Assembly: GCA_963811225.1 (NCBI GenBank) | Contig: CAWEQO010000001.1 | Location: 310,001 to 374,000 of the forward strand | DNA from: CAWEQO01 sp963811225 | Lineage (GTDB): Bacteria; Chloroflexota; Anaerolineae; Anaerolineales; Anaerolineaceae | Reading direction: 5' to 3' | DNA: 64,000 nucleotides | In this document: positions 20,957 to 30,278 of the stretch, one piece after another | How the letters are laid out: each line of letters begins with the position of its first letter | How positions within the stretch are numbered: position 1 is the stretch's first letter | Position numbers and translations under genes: made by a program | Notes under the pieces: generated by a model | Told to the model about the DNA's origin: nothing | Database searches by the model: none | What the model saw: only the letters and a program-made list of their open reading frames with translations

Positions 20957-22930
20957 CTACTGGCAGCCCTCACCGTAATCCAACGATTCCAAGTTCCACA
21001 AGGCGCTGCGAGCGGTCACGTCCATGTCCAGTCCACACAGGTCCGGGCGCGAGATGGCCATTTTTAACCGGAAATAAAGCGGCGCCGACGGCAGTTCCTC
21101 CGCGAACAGGCGCTGCACGTCCGCTTGCTTCTGTTGATAGATGTCGGGCTGAGCGGGGTTCGCCATGCGCACCGACTGGCAGGCGCTATCGTAGGCCACG
21201 CTTCCGTAGCCGGTCACGTTCACCTTCAGCCAGCCGTTCTCAGCCGTGGGAATCTGGTCACTTTGATACAGGAAGCAAGACGATTCGTTCCCGGCTTCCC
21301 AGGCGAACTCGGCCAGCTCGAAGTTGCGCCCAAACAGCACTCCATCCGGCCCCGGCGCATACAATTCGCCCACCGGCAGGGTCTGCACATTCAGCTGGAT
21401 GCCGCACTGCTCCATCGAATCCGACAGCCGCCGGGCAATCTCGGTCCGCAGCGGCGCCTCGGAGGTCACGTAATTGACCGTCAAAGGCGTATCGTCGGTC
21501 ACGCCGCTCACACCGGCTGCAGTGCGCGGCGTAGCGGGGTCTCCGTCGTAATCCTTCCAGCCCACCTCATCCAGCAAGCGCGCGCCTTCATTCGGGTCGA
21601 ACTGCAGCGGGACCAGGTCCTGCAAGTACTGCGGATGCGAGGGCGGCACGAACCCGGCCGGCACGCTCGCCTGCCCGAACAGCAGCTGATCGGCGATGCC
21701 CTGGCGGTCCATGCAGTAGGTGAACGCCTTGCGCACGCGCACGTCGCCAAACAGGTCGGCACGGTCACCGTTGTACGGCTGGAAGCCGTCATCGTAAGAG
21801 GAGGGCTTGATGCCAAAATCCACGTGCTCCCACTCCGGCCCCTGGCCGATGTAGGCTTTGAGCTTGCCATCACGCTGCAGCTCCAGCACCTGTTCGAGCT
21901 GCTCGTCTAACAGGGAGGTCTGATCCACCACGTCACATTCGCTGATCAGCAGCGCCGCAATGTTATTGTCGGCCGGCTCGCCCAGGAAGCGGTACACCAG
22001 TGTATCGAACTTGGGCAGGCCCTCAGATGTGCGGAAGTAGTTGGGGTTCTTTTCCAGGGTGATGTGATCGCCCTGCACCCACTCGCGCAGCTGATACGGC
22101 CCCCAGCCAAGTGGGCTGTGGGTAGAGGCGTCTGCAGTCAGCAAATCCTGCGCAGCCATCTGGCCCCACAGGTGGCGCGGAAACGGCAGCCAGAAGAAAT
22201 TGTCATAAGCGGCGGGCAGGTAACCGGGTAAACCCACCCATTGGGCGCTGGTTTCATCCAGCGCCGTGTAAGAATCGGTGCGGTAAACGATATCCTTGGA
22301 GACCGGCGTCGCCGGGTCGGCGGAAACCTGATACGAGAAAACCGAGTCATCCATGGTCAGCGGCGAACCGTCCGACCAGGTCAGCCCCGGCAGCAGCGAG
22401 TAGGTGAGCGTGAGGCGGTCCATCTGCAGGGTGCCGACGCCGTCATAGCTCACGGCGCACCCCTGGTCAGAGCAGCCACTCGGCAGCACCAGTGTCCCGG
22501 CGGATAGGGTGGTCAGGCTGCCTTCCGCATCCACCACTTCCTCGCCGCCCGTGACGTCCACTGCCTCGATCTTTGCCCCGCCGTTCGTTAGGTCGGGGAT
22601 GTTCTGGAGGATGACCGGCTGCGAGCGAAAGCTGCGTGTGTCGATTGGGCCGTCGTAAACGGCCTCCAGGACGCTCCACATGCTGCGTGACGAGCTGCCG
22701 TAAGCATATAAAGTTTCAGGCTCCTGGCCCAGGCAGATGACCAAACTGCGGGGTGGGGTTTGCGTGGCTGTCAGGGTTGCAGCCGGAGCAGGCTGTGTGG
22801 CTGTCTCTGCGGGCTGAGAGACTTTGGTCGCGTCTGGCGCCGGCGCTGCGGGTCCGCAGGCGGCCAGCAGCAGGCTCAGGCCGAAAAGCGCCCCCCAAAC
22901 AGATGATCGTTTCAACAAGGGCAATCGCAT
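20957..22930 (-). CDS. ABC transporter solute-binding lipoprotein, family 5 (divergent)
   Basis: 657 aa from ATG 22930, chosen because GGAGG lies 7 nt upstream; an ATG two codons earlier is too close. The signal peptide is GALFGLSLLLAAC. The mature sequence is an SBP_bac_5 protein (LTLTYSLLPGLTWSDGSPLT, GPYQLREWVQGDHITLEKNP, DVRVRKAFTYCMDRQGI). It carries Cys pairs (SGCSDQGCAV and several single Cys) that its paralogs lack, which could form disulfides outside the membrane. It is far more diverged than the other two binding proteins and lies between the two oppC copies, so it may broaden substrate range. Confidence 0.88.
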   Translation of the reverse strand: MRLPLLKRSSVWGALFGLSLLLAACGPAAPAPDATKVSQPAETATQPAPAATLTATQTPPRSLVICLGQEPETLYAYGSSSRSMWSVLEAVYDGPIDTRSFRSQPVILQNIPDLTNGGAKIEAVDVTGGEEVVDAEGSLTTLSAGTLVLPSGCSDQGCAVSYDGVGTLQMDRLTLTYSLLPGLTWSDGSPLTMDDSVFSYQVSADPATPVSKDIVYRTDSYTALDETSAQWVGLPGYLPAAYDNFFWLPFPRHLWGQMAAQDLLTADASTHSPLGWGPYQLREWVQGDHITLEKNPNYFRTSEGLPKFDTLVYRFLGEPADNNIAALLISECDVVDQTSLLDEQLEQVLELQRDGKLKAYIGQGPEWEHVDFGIKPSSYDDGFQPYNGDRADLFGDVRVRKAFTYCMDRQGIADQLLFGQASVPAGFVPPSHPQYLQDLVPLQFDPNEGARLLDEVGWKDYDGDPATPRTAAGVSGVTDDTPLTVNYVTSEAPLRTEIARRLSDSMEQCGIQLNVQTLPVGELYAPGPDGVLFGRNFELAEFAWEAGNESSCFLYQSDQIPTAENGWLKVNVTGYGSVAYDSACQSVRMANPAQPDIYQQKQADVQRLFAEELPSAPLYFRLKMAISRPDLCGLDMDVTARSALWNLESLDYGEGCQ

Positions 22931-23043
22931 TGGCATTCCTCCAAAGCTAGTAACAATGATAAAGCACGGGTAACGTGGGCAATTATAAACCACTCTGACA
23001 AAGTGGTGAGCGTAGGCGAAGACTTTCTCATAAAAAAAGGGGT

Positions 23044-23094
23044 GGAGACACGGAGACGCGGTGACCTTGATGATCACCGCGTCTCCGTGTCTCC
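23044..23094. terminator. Long hairpin after the first oppC copy
   Basis: 21-bp perfect arms (GGAGACACGGAGACGCGGTGA) with a 9-nt loop, related to 19656-19698. It lies between oppC and the downstream binding-protein gene and may end or dampen operon transcription. Confidence 0.75.
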
Positions 23095-23110
23095 CCCTGT
23101 GTGTTTCGAA

Positions 23111-24136
23111 CTACTGGGTTCCCCGCAAACGAGGATCGAGCGCATCGCGCAGGCCGTCGCCGAGGAAGTTGAAAGCAAACATGGTAATCGCCAGCGCCAG
23201 CGCCGGGAAGATCGTCTGGTTCGGGTAGGTGCGCACCACGCTGGAACCGTCCGAGATCATCGCGCCCCACGAGGGGGTCGGCGGGTTGACGCCCAGGCCG
23301 ATGAATGACAGGAAGGCTTCCGTGCTGATGTAGCCCGGGATCGCCAGGGTCTCTGCCACCACAAGCGGACCAACGATGTTCGGCAGGATGTGGCGGAACA
23401 CGATCCGGCCATCCGTGGCGCCGATGGTACGGGCGGCTTCGATGAATTCCTTCTCGCGCACAGACAGCACTTGACCGCGCGTCAGGCGCGCCATGGTCTC
23501 CCAGGCGGTCAGCCCAATACCAATGAAGATAAAGAGCATACCTCCCAGCTTGGCATCCATGGCGCTGATCGCATAGGTAAACGAGCCGGGGTCGGGGTGA
23601 GAGAACGTCGAGCGGAAGAAGGCCAGCATCAGAATGATGAACAACAAGCCGGGGAAGGCGTACAGCACGTCCACGACGCGCATCATGATGTTGTCGACAT
23701 TGCCTCCAAAGTAGCCCGAGATGCTGCCGTAGGTCACGCCGATCAGCAGGCTGATCAACGGCCCAATCAAAGCCACCGTCAGTGAGATGCGCGCGCCGTA
23801 AACGATCCGGCTGAACAGGTCACGGCCCACGTAGTCGGCGCCGAGAGGATAATTATTCGACACCTGCACGTACGGCTTCATTGACGGGAAAACGTTTAAG
23901 ATCCAGGTGGGCGCCTTATTTTGATCGGTCAGAACCTGTTTGTCGAACGGATACGGAGCAATCAAGTTCGCAAAAATAGCCGATAAGAACAAGATGACGA
24001 TCAGGACCAGGCCCACCACAGCACCTTTGTTGCGAAGCAGCCGGCGGACGGCATCCATCCACAGGCTTTCACCCTTCTGAGTCAGCGGCTGGCCGCCTCC
24101 TAAATTTTGGGACTCCGCGTTTAATTGTGCAGTCAT
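23111..24136 (-). CDS. oppC: Oligopeptide ABC transporter permease OppC-like, main operon copy
   Basis: 341 aa with AGGAGGATGT directly before the ATG. OppC_N region (GESLWMDAVRRLLRNKGAVVGLVLIVILFLSAIF), then a permease domain with EAA motif EFIEAARTIGATDGRIVFRHILPN; about six membrane segments. It forms the heterodimeric channel with OppB, whose gene ends 27 nt upstream. Near-duplicate of 19720-20742. Confidence 0.93.
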   Translation of the reverse strand: MTAQLNAESQNLGGGQPLTQKGESLWMDAVRRLLRNKGAVVGLVLIVILFLSAIFANLIAPYPFDKQVLTDQNKAPTWILNVFPSMKPYVQVSNNYPLGADYVGRDLFSRIVYGARISLTVALIGPLISLLIGVTYGSISGYFGGNVDNIMMRVVDVLYAFPGLLFIILMLAFFRSTFSHPDPGSFTYAISAMDAKLGGMLFIFIGIGLTAWETMARLTRGQVLSVREKEFIEAARTIGATDGRIVFRHILPNIVGPLVVAETLAIPGYISTEAFLSFIGLGVNPPTPSWGAMISDGSSVVRTYPNQTIFPALALAITMFAFNFLGDGLRDALDPRLRGTQ

Positions 24137-24163
24137 ACATCCTCCTTACAAAACTTCTTTCGC

Positions 24164-25219
24164 CTATTCATAGCGGATGCGCGGGTCGAGATAGGCATAA
24201 ATGATGTCGACGAACAGGTTCGCAATGACCAGGAACACCGCATATAACAGGATCGTACCCATGATCACAGGGTAGTCACGGTTGGTGATGCTGGTGACGA
24301 AGTAGCGGCCCATACCGGGGATACCAAAGACTAACTCCGTGACAAAGGTACCGGTTATCAGGGCGGCGAACATGGGTCCCAATACGGTGATGACCGGGAT
24401 CAGCGAGTTCTTCAGCGCATGGCGGGTGATGATCAGGCGTTCCTGCAGGCCCTTCGACCGGGCGGTGCGGATGTAATCCTCACGGACAACCTGGAGCAGG
24501 CTGGCGCGGGTCAGGCGGGCGATAATCGCCGAGCTGCCAAGACCAAGGGCAACCGCAGGCATGATGGCGTACTTGAAGAAGTCCCAACCGAGATCCTTGG
24601 GAAGGAAACCCAGAAGATACGGAGGCTTAGAGCCCCATCCGGTAGGTGGGAGCCATTTCAGCTGGACTCCAAACAGCCACACCAGGATTGGACCGAGTAC
24701 GATCACCGGTACAGAGACTCCAAAAATGGCAACACTCATGCCCACATAATCGAAAATGGTGTTTTGCTTAAGGGCCGAGATGATCCCCATTGGCATGCCA
24801 ATGGTCATGGCAACCACCAGGGCCATCAGGCCTAACTGTATGGAAATCGGCAACTGTTGGCGGAAGATATCGTTGACTGTGCGGCTGCGGGAAGTGTATG
24901 AGGGACCAAAGTTCATCCAACGGAACCAAATGCTGCCTAACTTAATGTTGATCAAGTGATCGTTTTCAAGGCTGCCACTCGGCCCTTCGCTGGTGAACTT
25001 AGGAAGAACGACATCCTGGAGGTATCTACCGTACTGAACAATTAATGGAGCATCAAGATTATAGCGTTTTTCCAGGTTTGCCATAATTTCCGGTGGAAGC
25101 GCCTTTTCACGGTCGAAGGGGCCTCCTGGCACGGCATGCATCAGGCCAAAGGTGATAGCCGATACAACCAGCAGAACAGCCACAAGGTAGATCAAACGAC
25201 GGGCGATATAACGACCCAT
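24164..25219 (-). CDS. oppB: Oligopeptide ABC transporter permease OppB-like
   Basis: 351 aa from ATG 25219 (CCGGAGGAAAT upstream). N-terminal MGRYIARRLIYLVAVLLVVSA, a large periplasmic-side loop (~40-125), then the permease domain with EAA motif DYIRTARSKGLQERLIITRHALKN and the C-terminal YAYLDPRIRYE typical of the family. It lies 92 nt after the binding-protein gene and directly before oppC. Confidence 0.94.
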   Translation of the reverse strand: MGRYIARRLIYLVAVLLVVSAITFGLMHAVPGGPFDREKALPPEIMANLEKRYNLDAPLIVQYGRYLQDVVLPKFTSEGPSGSLENDHLINIKLGSIWFRWMNFGPSYTSRSRTVNDIFRQQLPISIQLGLMALVVAMTIGMPMGIISALKQNTIFDYVGMSVAIFGVSVPVIVLGPILVWLFGVQLKWLPPTGWGSKPPYLLGFLPKDLGWDFFKYAIMPAVALGLGSSAIIARLTRASLLQVVREDYIRTARSKGLQERLIITRHALKNSLIPVITVLGPMFAALITGTFVTELVFGIPGMGRYFVTSITNRDYPVIMGTILLYAVFLVIANLFVDIIYAYLDPRIRYE

Positions 25220-25262
25220 ATTTCCTCCGGGTAACAGCTGCATAAAGCAGCTTTAGTTTTAG

Positions 25263-25294
25263 GATGGGGAGGGGGGCGAACCCCCCTCCCCATC
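25263..25294. terminator. GC-rich intra-operon hairpin
   Basis: 14-bp arms (GATGGGGAGGGGGG) with loop CGAA between the binding-protein stop and oppB. Such stems often give higher expression of the upstream binding protein than of the permease. Confidence 0.7.
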
Positions 25295-25311
25295 TTTAGT
25301 GCGTGATTATA

Positions 25312-27087
25312 CTACTTACCCATCTTCTGGGCCATATCAACGTCCCAGTGATAGACGATGTTGTGACCGCCAACAGCATAGGTGCGGGTCACGTATGGTT
25401 TGGTGACACCAACAGAGGTGTACCAGTACAGCGGGATGATGACCGCGTCGGTCTTCACCAGGATTTCCTCGGCCTGAGCGTACATGTCGACACGCTTGGC
25501 AGGATCGAGTTCCTTGGCGGCGTCTTTAACGATGGTGTTGAACTGATCATCGCTCCACATCAGGCCACCCTGGGGGGCGCCGGATGCATCGGTCGGGTTG
25601 GCCGAACCACCGGGGAGCATAACCTCGCCAATGAAGTTATTGGCATCGGCGTAGTCCAAGCACCAACCATTGCGCCAAATCTGCGGGGTGTCGGGGCCCT
25701 TGGTGGTTTCCAGGTAGACTTTCCATTCCTGGTTGGTCAGCTTGACATCCAGACCCAGGTTGTCCTTCCACATGGCCTGCACGGCCTCAGCGATACGCTG
25801 GTGGCCCGAGGAGGTGTTGAACATAAGGGTCAGGTCGATGTCAGAGGTCGTCAGGCCCTTCTCGTCCATGTAGGACTGCAGCTGGGCTTTGGCATCTTCA
25901 ACATTGTATTTCACACCCAAATCGGGGTGGTCTGCAATGGTGGGGGCGCCGGCCAGGCCGGGGCGAGAGAACCACTGAGCGGGTTCTTGGCCGCCCTTGA
26001 GCACGTTGTCGATCAGAGATTGGCGATCCACAGCCTCGGACAGGGCCAGGCGAATGCGCTGGTCATCCACGAACTGCTTGGTGGTATTGAAGCCAAAGTA
26101 GTAAGTGCACAAGGAGGGGTAGATCTTCAGTTCTTCGGACAGGATCGGATCCGCTTTCACGCGGTCGATGTCAGCCGAAGGAACGGCAGCGGAATCCAGG
26201 TTGCCGGCTTCGTAGTCGGCGAACGCAGGCTGCTCATCCAGCATGGACCAGTGGACCTCGTCGATCTTGGCAACAGGGATGTTGTCCTGACCGGGCCACA
26301 GGGGGTTCTTAATCAGGGTGATGTAGGAGTCATGGACCCATTCCTTGAGGGCGTAGGGGCCATAGCTCTGGTTGAAGCCGGTCTCGATCCAGCGATCGCC
26401 ACGGGCATCGGTGCAGTCGTCGCCTTCGATCAGCCATTGCGGTTCCGCACGGGCGATCCACATACCGGCGATGGCGGCGTTGAAGGCAGCCGGTGACTTG
26501 AAGGTCATCTCGACGGTGTTGTCGTCGACGGCCTTGATGCCGACGGTGCTGAAGTCTTCAGTATCGCCGTTGTTGAATTCCGTTGCGCCGGCGAGGACGA
26601 AGTCCATCACGTAGGCGTATGGGGAAGCGTTGGCGGGAAGCAGGGTGCGGTAGGCGCCATAGACGAAGTCCTGGGCCTTGACGTTGCGAGTGTTGCCATC
26701 GCAGTCTTGCACAGGAACAACCTGCTTGCTGACAGCATCGTATTTAACCCAGGGAACATCGTTGCGCAGGTGGAAGGTGTAAACCGTTCCATCCGCGCTC
26801 ATGTCCCAGTTCGTGGCGATACCGGGCTCAAGGGCGGAAGTCTCTTCGTTCTGGACAGTCACGCCAACGGTGATGTTCTCAATAATGGTGATGGATGAGG
26901 TATCCTCAGCCAGCGAGGGATCCAGGGTCGGGATGTCTCCAGGCCCCATATTCAGATCCAACGTCTTTACGACCGGAGCGGCCACAACAGTGGCCTCCGG
27001 GGTCGCCGGCGCGGCAGGCTGACAAGCAGCCAAGACCATGCTAGCTAAAGCGAGTAAAGCAATCACTGCGAATACTCTTGAACGCAT
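25312..27087 (-). CDS. oppA: Oligopeptide-binding lipoprotein, family 5 (operon copy)
   Basis: 591 aa from ATG 27087 (TAGGAGGAGAAAAA upstream). The lipoprotein signal is VIALLALASMVLAAC. Typical features are YTFHLRNDVPWVKYD, YGPYALKEWVHDSYITLIKNP and RIRLALSEAVDRQSLIDNVL. It binds peptides at the cell surface for the OppBC channel. Gene order is oppD-oppF-oppA-oppB-oppC, with a 123-nt gap after oppF. Paralog of 16385-18232. Confidence 0.93.
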   Translation of the reverse strand: MRSRVFAVIALLALASMVLAACQPAAPATPEATVVAAPVVKTLDLNMGPGDIPTLDPSLAEDTSSITIIENITVGVTVQNEETSALEPGIATNWDMSADGTVYTFHLRNDVPWVKYDAVSKQVVPVQDCDGNTRNVKAQDFVYGAYRTLLPANASPYAYVMDFVLAGATEFNNGDTEDFSTVGIKAVDDNTVEMTFKSPAAFNAAIAGMWIARAEPQWLIEGDDCTDARGDRWIETGFNQSYGPYALKEWVHDSYITLIKNPLWPGQDNIPVAKIDEVHWSMLDEQPAFADYEAGNLDSAAVPSADIDRVKADPILSEELKIYPSLCTYYFGFNTTKQFVDDQRIRLALSEAVDRQSLIDNVLKGGQEPAQWFSRPGLAGAPTIADHPDLGVKYNVEDAKAQLQSYMDEKGLTTSDIDLTLMFNTSSGHQRIAEAVQAMWKDNLGLDVKLTNQEWKVYLETTKGPDTPQIWRNGWCLDYADANNFIGEVMLPGGSANPTDASGAPQGGLMWSDDQFNTIVKDAAKELDPAKRVDMYAQAEEILVKTDAVIIPLYWYTSVGVTKPYVTRTYAVGGHNIVYHWDVDMAQKMGK

Positions 27088-27210
27088 TTTTTCTCCTCCT
27101 AAATTACCTCTGTGTGAATTGGACAAGATTGTGTAACAAGCATTGATGATGGAACTACGAGACTTGAAGCGTTTTACGTCCCTGCTCCAGGCACCACCTC
27201 CTCTCAAAGA

Positions 27211-28194
27211 TTAGACTAGATGACACGCAACAAAGTGACCAGGGCTCACTTCCCGGAATTCTGGCTTTGCTTCGGCGCAAATGGTTGTGGCCAGCGGGCA
27301 GCGAGTGCGGAAGCGGCATCCGGAGGGCGGGTTCACTGGCGAAGGAACGTCTCCCTGAAGGATAATGCGCTTGCGCTTTTCTTCTGACATCGGATCCGGG
27401 ATCGGAACAGCGGAAAGTAAAGCCTGAGTGTAAGGATGCAGTGGATGGCTGTAAAGCTCTTCCCGCGTCGTAAGCTCAACAATGATGCCGAGATACATGA
27501 CCGCCACACGATCGCTGATATGGCGAACCATAGAGAGGTCATGGGCAATGAAAAGGTATGTGAGATTCAGATCACGCTGCAGGTCCTCCAGCAGGTTGAC
27601 AACCTGTGCCTGGATGGACACGTCGAGCGCCGAAATGGGCTCGTCGCAGATGATCAGCTCTGGATCGAGCGCCAGGGCGCGCGCCACGCCGATGCGCTGG
27701 CGCTGTCCGCCGGAGAACTCATGCGGGTAGCGGTTGGCGAAAGCCGGGTTCAAACCCACCATGCGCAGCAAATACTGGACCCGGTCCTGCTGCTCTTTGC
27801 CATCGGCGGTCTTATGGATAACCATCGGCTCGCCGATGATCTCACCAACGGTCATGCGAGGATTCAGGCTGGCGTAAGGGTCCTGGAAGATCATCTGCAT
27901 CTTGCGGCGCATCTTGCGCAGGTCCTCGCCCTTCATTTCAACCAGGTTCTGGTCCTCGAAGAAGACCTGACCCGCGGTCGGGCGGTACAACTGCAAAATG
28001 GTGCGTCCAGTCGTCGACTTGCCGCATCCGGACTCACCGACCAGGCCGAGCGTCTCACCCTTCAAAATGTCGAAGCTGACGTCATCGACCGCATGAACAG
28101 CGCCCACTTGGCGCTGGATGAGAATTCCACGAGTGATCGGGAAGTGTTTTACCAGATTATTAACGCGAAGGATTTTTTTCTTATCTGCGCTCAT
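27211..28194 (-). CDS. oppF: Oligopeptide ABC transporter ATPase OppF-like
   Basis: 327 aa. Walker A GESGCGKSTTG, signature FSGGQRQRIGVARALALDPELIICDEP (containing Walker B), H-loop FIAHDLSMVRHI, and the C-terminal oligopeptide/dipeptide transporter domain with the Cys cluster CRFRTRCPLATTIC that in relatives holds an Fe-S cluster. Its ATG overlaps the oppD stop by one base (TAATG), indicating coupled translation. Confidence 0.95.
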   Translation of the reverse strand: MSADKKKILRVNNLVKHFPITRGILIQRQVGAVHAVDDVSFDILKGETLGLVGESGCGKSTTGRTILQLYRPTAGQVFFEDQNLVEMKGEDLRKMRRKMQMIFQDPYASLNPRMTVGEIIGEPMVIHKTADGKEQQDRVQYLLRMVGLNPAFANRYPHEFSGGQRQRIGVARALALDPELIICDEPISALDVSIQAQVVNLLEDLQRDLNLTYLFIAHDLSMVRHISDRVAVMYLGIIVELTTREELYSHPLHPYTQALLSAVPIPDPMSEEKRKRIILQGDVPSPVNPPSGCRFRTRCPLATTICAEAKPEFREVSPGHFVACHLV

Positions 28195-29180
28195 TAGCGT
28201 TCCTCACCGGTTTTAGGGTCGACCCAGCAGGCAACGGTATGGTCGGGGCCAACCGGCATGAGCGGGGGATTTTCTTTCCAGCAGTGATCGACAGCGAACG
28301 TGCAGCGCGGAGCGAACGGGCAGTAGCTCGGCTTCTCCAGCAAGACAGGCGGTAAACCGTCGATCGAGGCGAGCCGGCGGTAACCGGTCTCGTCCATTCT
28401 GGGCAGGCTGTTGAGTAAACCGAGGGTATAAGGATGCTGTGGATCCAAATACAATGGCTTTACATTGGCTTCCTCAATGATGAAGCCGGCATACATGACG
28501 GCCACCCGGTCGGCCAGGCCCGCAATGATGCCCAGGTCGTGTGTAATCCAAACGATGGCCATGCCCAGTTCATCACGCAGCCGCTTCACCAGCTCCACAA
28601 TCTGCGCCTGGATGGTCACATCCAGTGCAGTGGTGGGCTCATCGGCGATCAGGATCTGTGGGGTGCAGATCAGCGACATCGCGATCATCACGCGCTGGCG
28701 CATACCGCCGGAGAACTGGTGCGGGTAATCGTTGAGGCGATCTTTAGCGTATGGGATGCCCACCATTTCGAGCATCTCAGCCGCCCGGTCGAGCGCCTGC
28801 TGGCGATGCGTTCCGTTATGGATTTCGAGCGGTTCGGCAACCTGCCGGCCAATGGTCAGCACCGGGTTGAACGAGGTCATCGGGTCTTGGAAGACCATGC
28901 TGATCTGCGAACCGCGGATGTGCCGGATTTCTTCATCCGACATCTTCAAAAGATCTTTTCCCTGGTAGATGGCTTTTCCAGCCACAACTTTTCCAGGAGG
29001 GGATGGGATGAGGCGCAGCATGGACATAACAGTCACACTCTTACCGCATCCACTCTCTCCCACAATTCCTAGTGTTTCTCCCTCCTTCAGATGGAACGAC
29101 ACGCCGTTAACGGCATGTACGATTCCCTCTCTCGTTCGGAACTGCGTTTCGAGGCCCTGAACATTCAGTAAATCGGCCAT
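28194..29180 (-). CDS. oppD: Oligopeptide ABC transporter ATPase OppD-like
   Basis: 328 aa from ATG 29180 (AGAGGG upstream). Walker A GESGCGKSVTV, signature FSGGMRQRVMIAMSL, Walker B LIADEPTTALDV, H-loop WITHDLGIIAG, and a C-terminal Cys motif (CPFAPRCTFAVDHC). First gene of the opp operon, about 86 nt downstream of a strong promoter. Confidence 0.95.
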   Translation of the reverse strand: MADLLNVQGLETQFRTREGIVHAVNGVSFHLKEGETLGIVGESGCGKSVTVMSMLRLIPSPPGKVVAGKAIYQGKDLLKMSDEEIRHIRGSQISMVFQDPMTSFNPVLTIGRQVAEPLEIHNGTHRQQALDRAAEMLEMVGIPYAKDRLNDYPHQFSGGMRQRVMIAMSLICTPQILIADEPTTALDVTIQAQIVELVKRLRDELGMAIVWITHDLGIIAGLADRVAVMYAGFIIEEANVKPLYLDPQHPYTLGLLNSLPRMDETGYRRLASIDGLPPVLLEKPSYCPFAPRCTFAVDHCWKENPPLMPVGPDHTVACWVDPKTGEER

Positions 29181-29272
29181 GCAATTGTGCCCTCTTAGAG
29201 AATTAGATTGGGGATAATACAAAGAAACATCATCACCTCTCGTGACGAGGTCTCCCGTAAAAAGTTCACGTC

Positions 29273-29301
29273 AGTATACACTGAAAAAACTGTAATGTCA
29301 A
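29273..29301 (-). promoter_or_regulatory. Strong sigma-70 promoter of the opp operon
   Basis: Minus strand TTGACA, 17-nt spacer, TATACT: near-consensus. Start near 29266, leader ~86 nt. Confidence 0.8.
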
Positions 29302-29349
29302 ACCTCTAAATCATTTATAAGTCAGTCGAACCCCCTTATGGTAGTACCA

Positions 29350-29383
29350 CAGTAGGGTTTTATATAGTTCTCCAGTAGGGTTT
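29350..29383. repeat. Two direct repeats (CAGTAGGGTTT) between opp and the serine hydrolase
   Basis: CAGTAGGGTTT at 29350-29360 and 29373-29383, 23 bp start to start, about 50-80 bp upstream of the opp -35 box. Spacing near two helical turns fits a regulator dimer-of-dimers site, but no known operator is recognised. Confidence 0.4.
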
Positions 29384-29492
29384 AAGTCAGTTCTTTCGGC
29401 GGAATACCCCGCTCCTCTAGAGTCTGCCAGTTTTTTGTTGAAATTTTGTTGTTTTACTGCGTCGACCGCGCTTCAAAACCACAAAATTTGCA

Positions 29493-29498
29493 TATAAT
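29493..29498 (+). promoter_or_regulatory. -10 box (TATAAT) of the serine hydrolase, leaderless type
   Basis: Perfect TATAAT ending 6 nt before the ATG at 29505; no ribosome-binding site. The -35 is poor (GCTTCA at 17 nt). Confidence 0.6.
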
Positions 29499-29504
29499 AA
29501 CCTC

Positions 29505-30245
29505 ATGGAAACCCCCCAAATCCTTCAATCCCTGCATCAATTTGGATGCGACTATGCCCTGTACATCCACCGTAAAGACGAAGAGCCCTTCTTGCGGGCC
29601 AACTGCGAGCGCTTCTCGTCTGCATCGCTGATCAAGGTGCCGCTCCTGCTGGCCTGGGTCGAGCTGGAACGGGCCGGTCAGGTCAACCGCGACGAGCTCT
29701 GCAGCCTGGATGACGAGCCCGCCGTTTATGGCGCAGGCTTTTCCTGGCTGCTTGGGGCGCGCCGGCTGCCCTATCGCGACGTGCTGCTGATGATGATCGC
29801 CGTATCAGACAACCAGTGCACCAACCTGATCGTGCGCAAGCTCGGGCTAGAGCGCATCGAACGGGTCTTCCGCCAGGGGTTGGAACTTAAAGAGACCGCC
29901 TTGGAGCGCAAGCTGATGGACTTCGAGGCGCGCTCTCAAGGTCGCGACAATTGGATGGGCGTGCAAGATTGTATCCGCCTGTACGCTTTGATCCACAACC
30001 TGGAGCCTGAGACCCGTGTCTGGGTTGAAGCGCTGCTGCGAGTCTGCCAGGATGACGCCCTGCTGATGCGCGACCTGCCGCGCGACGGTGTCCGCTTCTA
30101 CCACAAGACCGGCTCGATCCCCGCAGTGCTGCACGATTGGGGCTACACCCGCAACCTGGAAATGTTCCTCCTCACGCAAAAGATGGAAGACGAAACCAAA
30201 CTGTATCCAATTTTTGGCGAACTGGGAAAATTGCTTGCATCTTAA
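29505..30245 (+). CDS. Class A beta-lactamase-like serine hydrolase (cytoplasmic)
   Basis: 246 aa. It carries the active-site motifs of the class A beta-lactamase / DD-peptidase fold: Ser41-x-x-Lys44 (SASLIKV), Ser101-Asp-Asn103 (AVSDNQCTN) and Lys201-Thr-Gly-Ser (HKTGS). The omega-loop region has ...LERKLMDFEARSQGRDN, as in non-lactamase relatives. There is no signal peptide, unlike true beta-lactamases, so the substrate is probably intracellular, for example an imported peptide or muropeptide. It is divergent from the opp operon and near NlpC/P60 and epimerase genes, which supports a peptide-processing role; that role is inferred. Confidence 0.8.
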   Translation: METPQILQSLHQFGCDYALYIHRKDEEPFLRANCERFSSASLIKVPLLLAWVELERAGQVNRDELCSLDDEPAVYGAGFSWLLGARRLPYRDVLLMMIAVSDNQCTNLIVRKLGLERIERVFRQGLELKETALERKLMDFEARSQGRDNWMGVQDCIRLYALIHNLEPETRVWVEALLRVCQDDALLMRDLPRDGVRFYHKTGSIPAVLHDWGYTRNLEMFLLTQKMEDETKLYPIFGELGKLLAS

Positions 30246-30248
30246 CGA

Positions 30249-30278
30249 GTAAAGTGGAGCATTCTTGCTCCACTTTAC
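30249..30278 (+). terminator. Terminator hairpin after the serine hydrolase
   Basis: 13-bp arms (GTAAAGTGGAGCA) with a 4-nt loop, directly after the stop codon; weak T-tract. Confidence 0.7.

Noticed and set aside
25303..26496. 397-codon plus-strand frame antisense to the opp binding protein
   Set aside because: Gly/Val/Gln shadow sequence; the minus-strand gene has a lipobox, ribosome-binding site and family motifs.
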